Shown in pieces: positions 43,601 to 55,600 of a DNA stretch of 64,000 nucleotides. A model generated the notes under the pieces. The model had not been told where the DNA came from. It saw only the letters and a list, made by a program, of their open reading frames with translations, and made no database searches. The translations under genes were made by a program, and so were the position numbers. Numbering within the stretch: the first letter of the stretch is position 1; each line of letters begins with the position of its first letter. The stretch comes from Chelonoidis abingdonii (taxonomy: Eukaryota; Chordata; Testudines; Testudinidae), in the NCBI RefSeq assembly GCF_003597395.2, contig NC_133771.1, positions 61,593,289 through 61,657,288 on the forward strand, given 5' to 3'.

Positions 43601-46600
43601 GAGGACAAGTTATTGTTGCGGGTTTTTGGAGAGAGAATAAACAAGAGAAGACAAAGCTACTGAAGGGAGGAGGGTGTTGGTGTGTTTCCGTTGTGAGTGT
43701 GTGGAATAGAGAAAAGGCAGAGTACCCACAAACACCACGGTCACCTTCTCCGAGGCACAAGGCCAGAACAGCAGGGTAAAGAGAGATGAGATGGACATAC
43801 ACAGAAGGGAAAAGTAGGTGTGAACTGGGCCTGGAAACTCTCCCAAATCCACAGATAAGATGAGGCTGGTTGGGGAAGGAGAAGCTATGGAATGACAGCG
43901 AGTGGGACTATGATAAAGGGTGTGCGGAGGGGGATGAGATAAAGACCTGACTTTTTTCTACCTGCCACAAATTAGCTATATTAATTCATGGTGTATCTCC
44001 ACTGAGCCATTGCAGTTAAACCAGATATGAATTTCAAGATATATATCAGCCTCCAGAATATAAAGTCAGAGCCATCCAAGGCACAGAAAAGGTGAAACCT
44101 CCACAAATATTCCTTCACATTAACATTCAAAATTCAAAAGTAACAAATACTAGTTATTATTTTAATACATTTATCTGACTAATACATTTATCTTTCCTAT
44201 AAAACAGCTGGATTTTTTCCTTTAAAACACCTAATTTGTGCCATCTGCTCCCACAGCTGTTTCATTGTCCAAAAACTCTTCATGAGAAGTAAACGCTCTT
44301 TCCAGTATCTGGCTTAAACCTTAACAGTCTGCAGCTTCTCTTCATGACCACAGATTTTCCACATTCTTTGTACAGTAGTTGGACCAAACAGTGTCCTGGA
44401 TCCTTCTACATCCCCTTTAAAAACTGAAAAGCCATACTAAGATACCCTCTCAGTCTCCTTTTTTTCTTCATACTAAGCACATTTAACCTTTCCTTTTCAG
44501 ACAGAACCAGTCACACTATTACTCAATCCCATTACCCTCCTCCACTCTCTACCTAGAAGCTGGAAATCTTTCTTCTCAATCAAAACTGTACACAGTATTC
44601 CACATTACCATATCAATGTTTTATAAATGTCAACAATAATTATTTTGATGTGCAAAATTTTGCCTAAGTTATGCAATCTGGTACCCCACTTGCTTCCTGC
44701 TGCAGCCATGCATCATGATCTCTCCTTTTATACAGAGACTGTGATGCATCATGGGAGTGCCATAGCCACAACACATCATGGGAGATGTAGTCCAAATGGC
44801 AGCTCGTCCCAAAGAGAAGAATGAGAGCATAAGGCACAGGAACTACAAGTCCCATGAGACACTGCTGTGGTATTTTCTCATCGAAATTTTGAAGTTTTGG
44901 ACAAAATGTTTTCTGTTTAGGGCTGAAAATCAGCATGATTTTGGTTTTCAGTGTGTAGTTTTTTTAAGGAAAGTCAATTTTTTTTTGCAGAAAGCAGACA
45001 TGTTTTGAGAAAAAAACTGTTTAGTTGAAAATACAATTTCCCATCAAAAACTAATTCTGAATGGCTAATTTTCAACCAGCCCTATTCAGCAATAATAAAT
45101 AAATAATAACAGGCAGTTCTAGTGCTCTATAGGCCAAATCTTTGTGCCATGGAACTTGATGTGAAACAGCAGAAAGTTAAGGCACAAACTGTTACAATTC
45201 AGACAAAACCACAAAAGCAAGTACTATAAAATTTGAATTCAAGTTAATCCAGCTTTCTTAACGCAGCTCATTCTATTTACTGATTGCCGCATATACTGTA
45301 TGGTGCTGTGTTTACTGGGAGTTTTAGCATGATAATACATAGTATGTGAAGCAACACATGGCTATTTACCTGAGCACAATGGCTTGAACTAAGCATATTG
45401 TGACAAGCTCAGCTCAGAATCTTCTCCTTGATCTCACCTTTAACACTAGAATATGCATTGCTTTCAAGGCCATGGTGTCTTTCTGTATTTTATGTATGCA
45501 ACTACTCTGTGGAACTGACTTTTTCACTCAAGAGACTAAGGGTATGGCTACACTCACACTTTACAGCGCTGCAAATTTCGCGCTTAGGGGTGTGAAAAAG
45601 CACCCCCTTGAGCGCTGCAAGATACAGCGCTGTAAAGCATCAGTGTAATCAGGGCGGCAGTGCTTGGAGCGCAGCTCCCAGCGCTGCAAGCTACAACCGT
45701 AAAGGATGTGGTTTACATGCAGTGCTGGGAGAGCTCTCTCCCAGCGCTGCCGCTCCGACCACACTCACACTTCAAAGTGCCGCGGCGGCAGCGCTTTGAA
45801 ATTCCAAGTGTAGCCAAACCCTAAGACCCAGCTGCTTAAGTGCCCACTTAACATTGCCCTATATAATAATGCCCAAACAATTCATCCCTTAAGCAACCAA
45901 AATGTACAATATCCAAATATCAGATATTTTTGTTTTTCTCCGACATCAACAGAGGATATTTAAATGCTTATTAATGAATGATTATGTATGTATATATATT
46001 ATATATATAAGAATTATATATATAGGTACTTACATATTCATCTATGGGGTCTCCAACGGTGGGTGAATAAATGATTCTGTATTGCTGAACTGGTCCGTCA
46101 GCATGGTCCCATTGTACAGACAGGCTGTTTGTTGTTGGATCAAACACCTTCAAGTTCCTTGGCCCACTACGAGGCGCTAAAAGGGGAATATGTATAAGGA
46201 CCAATGAACTGCAGTGAAGACAGAAGTCCTTTCACATTATGATACCTTGGGATATAAAACTGTCATTGTCAGTGGGTCAGATGTTGCCCTGGAGTGCACA
46301 TCAAGGACTTCCACTGACCCCTGCATGTACATGTACATTAGGTAATAACAAATAGGTTTTGCTGTTTCAGGTAATGGGGGGCAGATTTTTGTGGGCTCCC
46401 TACAATGGGTTGTACCATGGCTGGCCCTAGACCAAATGGGGCCACAGGCAAGGAGCGTTTTCAGCAGCCCCCCTCCCTTCATTTGTTAACATTTTGAATA
46501 CCTTATTTTTTATTGCATTTGTAGACCATTTCACGATTTTGATGCACAATTTGCATGCATGATTTATCCCTGTCATATAAGACAATAAATTTCCACACTA

Positions 46601-49600
46601 AGATCTGTAAATCATTATTTATATCTTTCTGTTTGACTGGTGACATCCCAACCGTAATATACCCGCAAAGGCATGGCTAACAATATTCTAGGAGGTTTGA
46701 GGAAAATGTAGTTCTCAGAAAGTCTGGAAGATTCCATGAGAGTCTATAAAGGTCTGGAACATTCTAGGAGGTTAGTGAAAAATGAATCTACGTATGGAAT
46801 ACCTGAAACACGTTACTTCAGACATGTTCCCTTTTGTCGCTAACAACAAAAACAACACCCCAAGCCTGGGTCACCTGGGTCGCCTGCCCCTAAATCTGGC
46901 CCTGGGTTGTACTCATGTGATTATTATGGCAGACAAGACCCAGAATTCAAGCTCAAATTTATACCTCTGTTTTGGCAGCAAACTGTCCATTTTAATGTGC
47001 TGTTTGTTTTGGAGAGAGAGAGACAGTTAGGATTGTAACTGTAATTGAATGTTACAGGCCAAAGGACTTTTTTACTGCTAAAGACCTAGGTTCAATTTAA
47101 GCTTATATCATAAGTTTCAGTCTAGTCTGGTCCCTAGTAAGAATTTATCTGCATTACAACCAGCAGATTATCTGACCTAATTGGCAGCTGTTGTTCCAGG
47201 GAGGTCTAAAATCGAAAAAGCCATTCCTCAGGTGAACTGGCAGAACTACACGGGGAAGTGTACCTGACATTTGTTTTGTAGGCAATCCCTCATTCATATA
47301 CAGGGCGGGCTCCAGGCTCCAGCATTCCAAGCAGGTGCTTGGAGCGGCAATCTGCAAGGGGCGGCAGTCTGTGTGTTTTTGCCTCCAAGCCACGCACTGA
47401 ATTGCTGCCGCGGATGGCGGGGGCAGTCCGTGTACCTTTAGGGCGGTTCGCACGTTTCCGCAGCAGCGGCAGTTCGGCGGCAGCTTTTTTGTTCAGCGGT
47501 CCGCAGCGGCGCAGCTTCTGTCTTCCGGCTGAAGACAGAAGCTGCTGCCAAATTGCTGCCGATGCGGAAATGCGTGAGCCGCTCTAATGGCACATGAACT
47601 ACCCCCGCCGTCCACGGCAGCAATTCGGCACGCTGCTTGCGGAGGCGAAAACAGTAGAGCCGGCCCTGCTCATATAAGCAGCAATTAGAGACACAAAGAT
47701 AGCAGTAAATAAACATAATTCTGCCTCTTACTTGTTCTCCCCTGCCCAGAGCTTTGATTTCCCTCTCCATCGGCATACAGAGCCACAACATTCACAGAGT
47801 AAGGCGTGTCAGGGGTCAGGCGCTCCAGCACAACGTCACGAGTGTTCGCTGGAACCACAATCTAGAAGGGAAAAGAAAGTGAAGTTTTATCTGACAGGTC
47901 CATACAACATCCTTATATGGATAATGCCTTGTAAAATTATTATTATCCAAATTAATTATCAGTCATTTATATTGAAAGGAGGAAATTTAGAAGCCCAATC
48001 CTGTTGTGTATTTTCCAACTACAATAAGGCAAGTTTATTGGAACCACTTAGTACTGCTTGCCTAACACAAAACTCAACAGCAGAAGATGCAATTATGTGG
48101 CAGTACAATACAGGAGTTTTCATTGTGCAAAATGACTTTTTTTCTAAAATGCTGATAGTTTAAAACCATAATTATTGTACGTTATTTGAACATGAATGTT
48201 CATGAAAAAGCTGCGACTGGTAAAGATAGAGACATGCAGAAATCCAGAGCAAAATATTGCTCCATTGTGGTTTACTGACATATGCTAAGGATACATTTTC
48301 AAAAGAGCCTCTATTAGGTCTCATGTGTGTGCAGTTATAAGCACCCACACTTGACAGATGCAAACAATACATTACAAATTCTAACAGATTCACACAGATG
48401 TTGGACTGCTCATAGTGTACATATTTGTAGAATGTGGGTGATTATCTGTTCGTACAAGGGCTCAGGTACCCCTAAAACTTCTTATCCAAATCAAAGCCTA
48501 TATAAAGTCCTAACTTTACATCCCAAGAGAGACCTGAAGCCATTCCCACATACACATCAATAGTCTTTGCTTTGTATTTCTTATGTTTAAAAAGCAATAT
48601 TCCAATTTAATTCCCTTTTATTGGCAATACAATAAAGGATTCTCAATAGCAAATTTAAAATGGGTGGGGCTTTTATTCTTTTACTCCACTGAATGGTGCA
48701 ATTACATACAGTATATTAAATTCATATGGAAATGGGGTTTTCAGCAGAGATGCTGCATGCAGATGGTTACAATCAATGGCGTAATAATGGGGGAACAGGG
48801 GCACCGGGCACCCCCAGCCCCAGATAAAAGTGAAGTAGAAGGCACCAGGAATCTCCAGGAGGTGGAAGGATTGAATCCAGGCTTTTGGTGCTTCTTGGAG
48901 AAGTAGAGATGCAGCAGAAGATGGGTTCTAGTGGTCCCAGATCTGCCTGGCCTCTGGTGGGGATGATGCTCTTCATCCTGACTACCCCTCTGGGTAAAAG
49001 CTCAGGGCTGAGCGAGGGGAGAGGAGACCATGGGGCTGGATGCAGGGGGAAAGTTTGGAGCTGGTTCCGTTGGGGAAGAGCATAGGGCTAGATGGGATAC
49101 CCCTGGAAGGGAGTATGTGTAAAGTAGGGTGCCAGGTGGGGAGCATGGATCTGGGTGCAGCTACAGCGAACGAGAGCTCAGGGCTGGGGGCAGAGGCAGC
49201 AGAGATGGGGATACTGTGTGGGGTTGGTTGCAGGTGAAGAGTGTGGGGGAAAGAGTATGGTGCAGAGCATGGAAGGGAGAGCTCTGGGCCTTCTGCTTAG
49301 GAGAATTCTGCTCTTGCCCCTGGTTGCAACTGTTTTGTTACTGTGAGCCAGAAATCACTGGAGGTAACATCCTCAGCACTTCTTTGAGGAATACTCAGGA
49401 GGCTGAGTAACTTACAGACTCTGATGGCCTTGGGCCAACCAGCGGAGCGTAGACAACTCTATACTGTTGCACTGGACCTGGTGCAGGTTCCCATCGGACA
49501 TTCAAGGTGTTCGGTGTAGGGTTGTAAACTTGTATGTTTCTTGCTGCTCCTCTCACCACTAAGCCAAGGATAATTTAAATAAGTGTTAAAGACATGAATA

Positions 49601-52600
49601 CACAAGAATAACTCTGTTCTGTCCAGACTCACACAGTAGCACAAAAAAGGTGCTAACAGTTCATCTATCTAAGGTACTTATATGCCCTTCATTACCACAG
49701 TATCTGAGCATCTCACAGTCGTTAACGTGTTTATCCTCACAAACACCCATATCAGGTTGGCAAGCGCTATTGTCTCAATTTGTACAGATAGAAAGCTGAA
49801 GTACAGGTAGACTAGTGAATTACCCCGGGGCATACAGAAAGTCTGTGATAAAGCAGGGGATTGAACTCGTGTCCCAAGTCACAGGCTAACATCCTAATCA
49901 CTGGAACCCACTTCCTGTCAGCAAAAGCAGACTGAAATCCTTCCTTACAGAGAGCAATGAAGACTGAGTACATTGTGAAAGTGAATCATGATACACTTAT
50001 ATCATATTCAGTGATACATGTGAACATCATTCTTGTGTACCTGCCCCACAACTAACTCAGGATCAGAAAATTTGCAGAGGAAATGTAAAGTAAATTAGGA
50101 CTATATAAGCAGCAAAGGGTCCAGTGGCACTTTATAAACTAACAGACGTATTGGAGCATAAGCTTTGGCGCGTGAATACCCACTTTGTCCCACAGGACTC
50201 TTTGCTGCTTTTACAGATCCAGACTAACATAGCTACCCCTCTGATACTTAGGACTATACTATCTATACTTTTGAATTATTATATATAAATCCAAGGATGT
50301 TATGAATAAGACCACTTCACTTACAAGTTCTTCCAGTGTCGGATACACGTCCACCATCCCCTTCCGGGTAAGTTGGAACCACAGTTATTTTGTAAGGTGT
50401 GTCAGGCTGGAGAGATCTCAGGATGATATAATTTGTGTTCCCTGGTACTGTTGTCTGTTAGTTTAAAAAAAAGTGGCATGGTATTTAAATAAAGGATGAA
50501 ACAATTGAGCATTTCAAGTACAACTGTCACTGCAGATGTCAGTTTAAACCATGGGTAGGCAACCTATGGCACGCGTGCCAAAGCCGGCACACAAGCTGAT
50601 TTTCAGTGGCACTCACAGTGCCCAGGTTCTGGCCACCAGTCTCGGGGACCCTGCATTTTAATTTAATTTTAAATGAAGCTTCTTAAACATTTTAAAAACC
50701 TTATTTACTGTAAATACAACAATAGTTCAGTTATACATTATAGACATAGAAAGGGACCTTCTAAAAACGTTAAAATGTATTACTGGCATGCAAAACCTTA
50801 AATTAGAGTGAATAAATAAAGACTCAGCACACCACTTCTGAAAAGTTCCCAATCCCTGATTTAAACTATTTTACATTTTCTTAATGATCCCAAAAAGGAG
50901 TCTACAAATGAAGTCAGTGGGGCTACTCTGATTTATACCAGCTCAAGATATTTGGCCTAGTAATTACTACAAATGATATTCAAAAGCACATTTTCTTTTT
51001 ACTTAAAGTGACAGCTACAGCTACATCCATGCAACTTAACATGACAGGCTGCAACCGCACGTTGGTTTAGAAGCCTGCTTCTGATGTCAAGGACAACTAT
51101 GCACTTCCTAGGGTCATCTGTTAGGTGGGAAGTGACAATATCTTTTCCAAAACTGGAACATGGGTGAAACTTGAAACTGAAACTCAGCCAAAGAAAGAAA
51201 CATTTGGCTGGTTAATGTGAAGATAAATATCCATATCCCACCCAATTTACACATGAATTATGAGTGATGGCTGGAAATACAACACACCAACTGAAGAAAC
51301 TTTTTTCTCCGTATTAAAAGCTATTTATATGGATAGTGGAACTATGAAGCAAAATAGCAGTTTTCTGAGTAGACGAGAGTATCTTAGACAAAACCAATGC
51401 AAAGGACTAATAGTGCTTTGTCAGTTTAAAAGTAAAATAGTTAAAGGGAAAGTTATTATTTAATTTAACTTTTAATTTAATTGTATTACTCCTTCATAAT
51501 TACCTTCATTCTATTTATTCTACTCTACACAAGTTTTTATACTTCCCTCATCATTGTACTCTCCAAGCTCCTTCCACCAGTGCATTGAATAACGTAGCTA
51601 ACATCAGTCATGTCTAATTATTCTCTCTCTCATTCTCTCTGCAGACAGGGAAATATGGGTGCAGTGGAGTGTTTTGTGGTGGTAGGGGTTTTGTGTTCTT
51701 GACTGTTTATTATTTTTAAGTGTGCACCCACTGCTGTGTGTGTTTATGTTAGAGGAAGCAGGTCAAAGACATGTGCCTTGTACTTAGGAGCGGAAGGTGG
51801 TGAGGTTTGTGATAGTCCTGAGTTCCTGAAGGAGTTTGTTCCACAGGTTGAAACTGGGCCTGATAAAACTCTGTCTCTGTACTTAAGCTTTATATTCCAT
51901 TCCAAACAGCAATTGTTATTTGCTATGCTACACATTCCCTTGGAACTGACCTGGACTGGTGGTGGACTTAGGGCCAGATGCCACCGGTATCAACTCCAAA
52001 ATGCGCAAGGATTGGTTTAAGACAAGGATTTGGCTCATAGCATTATATCTCAACTCAGTTATTTTTAGAGTTCAGTACTAATAATATCATATACGTAAGT
52101 AACATTACACACTTGTAAAGGTAGGTAGTAACAAACTTCTCAGATTAATATAGTAATACCACTTAGCACTTATACAGTGTTCTCAGCAATAGATCAGTGC
52201 TGTCTGAAAGACGGATAAGTGGCACTATCATTAGTTTACTGGTGGGAAAACTGAGGTACAAAGAGGTGAATGGTAAGATTTTCAAAAGTGATTTAGGCTC
52301 CTAAGTTCCTAAGTCCTTTTAGAAGGTATGATGTAGGCACCTAAATTACTGAGGTGTTTTGAAACTGTTACCCGAAGTTACTTGAATAACATCACACAAT
52401 CAGTGGCAAAGATGGGAACAGAAATGAGGTCTCCTAAGTCCTTATCCATTGGCCCTTCCCCATATGACAACATTCATGCCCATATATTTTGCCTTCAGAA
52501 GGAGGAGTGCAGTAGTTGCTGTGGAATACAAATACAGTTGCTCCCATGTGCTAACATCTAATCGCTGAAGATTTGATTCTTAATGTATTACATTAAAAAA

Positions 52601-55600
52601 GTGGTATTAAGTCATGTGTCTTAAGGCATAAGCCACTGACTTCCATGGAGCTACTCTGAATTTATACCAGTGTAGCAGAGAACAGAATTTGCACAAGGTC
52701 TATGTATGTCCTTGTATTGGGGTGAGGCACTCATCATTGTCAATTTTTTCCAGGGGTTTATATGGCAACTTATCTGAGACAACTAATAAGACCCACAAGA
52801 ATTATTACCATTTCCTCTGCACCGCCTGTTGTTGGCACATAATATACTTTATACTGGCGAGGACTTCCTTCAGCATGATCCCATCGTACACTCAGTGTGC
52901 TGGTGGTTGGATCATACACCCGGAGGTTCTTTACAGTGTTGAGTGGCTCTGAAATACATCGAAAGCCCTGTCAGATGCTGAAATCACACTCCCTCTCAGG
53001 CAAATTCATGACAAATAACACAGGAAATGAAGCACATGTGCTATGAAGGGAGGGAAGAAGATTTCAGATGTTTTTAAGTTGTAGGGTAGGGACAAAATGT
53101 GGTGGATTACACTCCAGAAGGTCCACACTATAAAACACTCCCTCCCAAAGCAAAACTAGTCGATCTGCTGATCTCCAGCACAAGGTATAAATGGTTTCAC
53201 AGCCATTTGCTAACCATTGCCATTTGCCACCACAAACAGTTCTTTGACTTACTGGTCTTGCCCCTGCCTGTCATCCGTCCTCCTTCCCCATCCGCATACA
53301 TAGACGATACAGTAATAGTGTATGGTGTGTCGGGCTGCAGCTTCTGTAGCACTACACTGTTCTGCCTCCCTCCTACCATGGTCTGGAGTAAGACAAAAAT
53401 GAAACATTAAAATCACGTATTTACCAAGTCTCTCTGCTGTAGTAAAGAATGTAAGTATTTGATATACACAATAGAATCCTGTATAGACTACATGGGGCAT
53501 TGCTCCTGTCATGATCAGAAAGCTCACTAATAAATTAAACAGTAATTATATTCAGTTCAGTGTGGCAAAATTCATTAAGGCTGGTTTTAAAAGACTACAG
53601 TAATACAAAGCCAGCCTTTGTGAAAAGATTTCCAAACATGTATATAACAATGAAATAATGACTTTCAATCTTGTTAGTGCCACTGTAGAGATATTTCTTC
53701 CCAGATAGCTCCTGAGCCATAGCCCATCGAAATCAGCCTTTCCATTAACTTCAATGAGCTTTGAAGAAGGCATATCACCCCTATTGCTCAGGTGTATTTC
53801 AAGAAATGATGATAACACTCTGTAGAGCTCTAAAACATAAATAATTGTATAATATTAAAATTATGGAATTCTAGCCTCACTTTCACACATTTCATTGCAT
53901 GTTGATTCTGGAAATGTCCTAAACATTTTTACTTTAATCCAAAAAATACAATAATCATTCTACTTCAATTATACTTAGACAGTTAATCATGTGACTACAG
54001 TCCTTCTCAGACCACATAGGTAAAGATTTACAGTGACTTGAGAATGACACCATGCTAGCAGGCTCAATTTTCTTTCATTATGTGAAATCAGTGTTTTTAT
54101 ACATTGCTCAAAGTAGCCTAACAATCTTCTTATACAATTTGTACATTTTTAACAATCTACTGAATTCACATGTTTATGCCACAGAAATTAGAATCAGTTG
54201 AAAATGGAGAACTCCCAAAATGAGTAAGCATTTAGACATCTGGACATTTTACTGGAGTCCAGATGTTTTTAACCTAGTGCCCACCCATCCACTGATATAT
54301 TCTAAATTTCAGAGTAATCTACAATCTTAAGCGGAACAACCTTTAGCATATGCTAATGAAACAAGCAATCTAAATAACAGGTTTAAATCCTTATTACTTA
54401 TATATAGTTACTAAGGGCCAGAGTTTTAAAGGTGTTTAGGCACCTAGCAGGATTTTCACAAGTTTCTAGGTGCCTTCCTAACTCCTGTTGGAAGTAAGGC
54501 ACCCAGGAGTTTTTGAAAATACCACTAGGTACCGATCTCCATCTTTAGGTGCCTAAATACCTTTACAAACCTGGCCCTATGTCACTGGTACTGGCCCAGA
54601 TACTGGGGTGTGGCTTGAAACCATCTTTCTCTTCCCTGATCATGGGGCTGTTTGGCACCCGACCAATCTCTCAGAGCAACCTACAGCCTCTTTTTGAAAA
54701 TTTGGCTTTGAAAGTTTTAGATGAGGTACTGATATAATCCAATAGTACCAGCAGTTTAATCAAATACCTACACCAGAAAAGTAGTCAAGAAATTACTGTC
54801 ATATGGCTGGTAACCATTAGCAAATACTGATTTTATTGATCAATATACCATGAATCCAAAAATTATATACATTGGAAAGGGCCATCTGGGTCATCACCAG
54901 TCCAACGGTTCTCAACATTTTTGTTCTGAGGAAAGCTCTCTAGGAGGAGGCCTCCTCATGGGTGATCTCTTCTTCCAGTCCCAAATGAGGGAGAATATGC
55001 TCTCCAAATGAGGGAGAATAATTGATCTAGTCCATCCCCTGCTTTGCTCGAGGACAGAGTATTCATAGATTTCTACAGAATGCCTCTTCTTGCCCTGTCT
55101 CACTTGAAAACCACCAGTTACAGATCACAGCCCCTCTTGGCAAATCATTCCCTGTTTAATTGACGTTATCACTGTTCTCTGTTATTTACTGACTTTTTAT
55201 TATAGCTGCAATGACTGTTGAAAACACACCCCCTTTTCGTTAATTCCTCACAGATATTTCTAGGCCTTTCTAACATATGCTGCTGCTTATTGACATTGTT
55301 TGGGTTTTTAAAGAATCACATATTTCACATTTTAACTCAAATATATGCTGTTCACAGAAAAGTAAACTTGGATGTGAAAACATCCAGCCAAATCTAAAGT
55401 AAATATTGCCTTGATATGCTTGTGAACATGTAGGCTCTCGGATTATTATATTGAGCCAAATGTTAGTGGCTTTCTTCCAAGGGCTTTGAATCCAATGGTA
55501 ATCACCACAACAGTCTCATATTACAGAATAGAGCTGTTAGCCAACATGTATGTTATACATATTGCACACCATATCAATATGTATTACAAACCACGTTAAT

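Larger units (their letters stand above)
43163..46033 (-). other. 2.9-kb intron between exons 12 and 13
   Basis: Contains a decayed stretch resembling an antisense CR1 tail (about 44440-44640, weak), a repeat with ZNF143-like words (44640-45085), and a TIR element (45539-45822). An AT-dinucleotide tract lies beside exon 12. Confidence 0.7.
46177..49415 (-). other. Introns flanking exon 11
   Basis: 46177-47731 carries two hAT-type elements (46416-46904, 47301-47668). 47862-49415 carries the G-rich block 48775-49340. The remainder is ordinary intron. Confidence 0.75.
49559..52808 (-). other. Introns flanking exon 9
   Basis: 49559-50324 holds a MIR-like SINE and the inverted SINE (50106-50247). 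50455-52808 holds a hAT element (50550-50858) and a MIR-like fragment (52160-52460). 50900-52150 shows nothing recognisable apart from a short palindromic-family word near 50905. Confidence 0.75.

Noticed and set aside
47154..47791. Several overlapping frames of 80-120 codons
   Set aside because: They lie over the CpG-rich hAT-type element, where high GC lowers stop frequency.
48773..49410. Glycine- and glutamate-rich frames as a candidate gene
   Set aside because: Open in several frames and on both strands because of G-rich composition. No start context, splice signals or motif.
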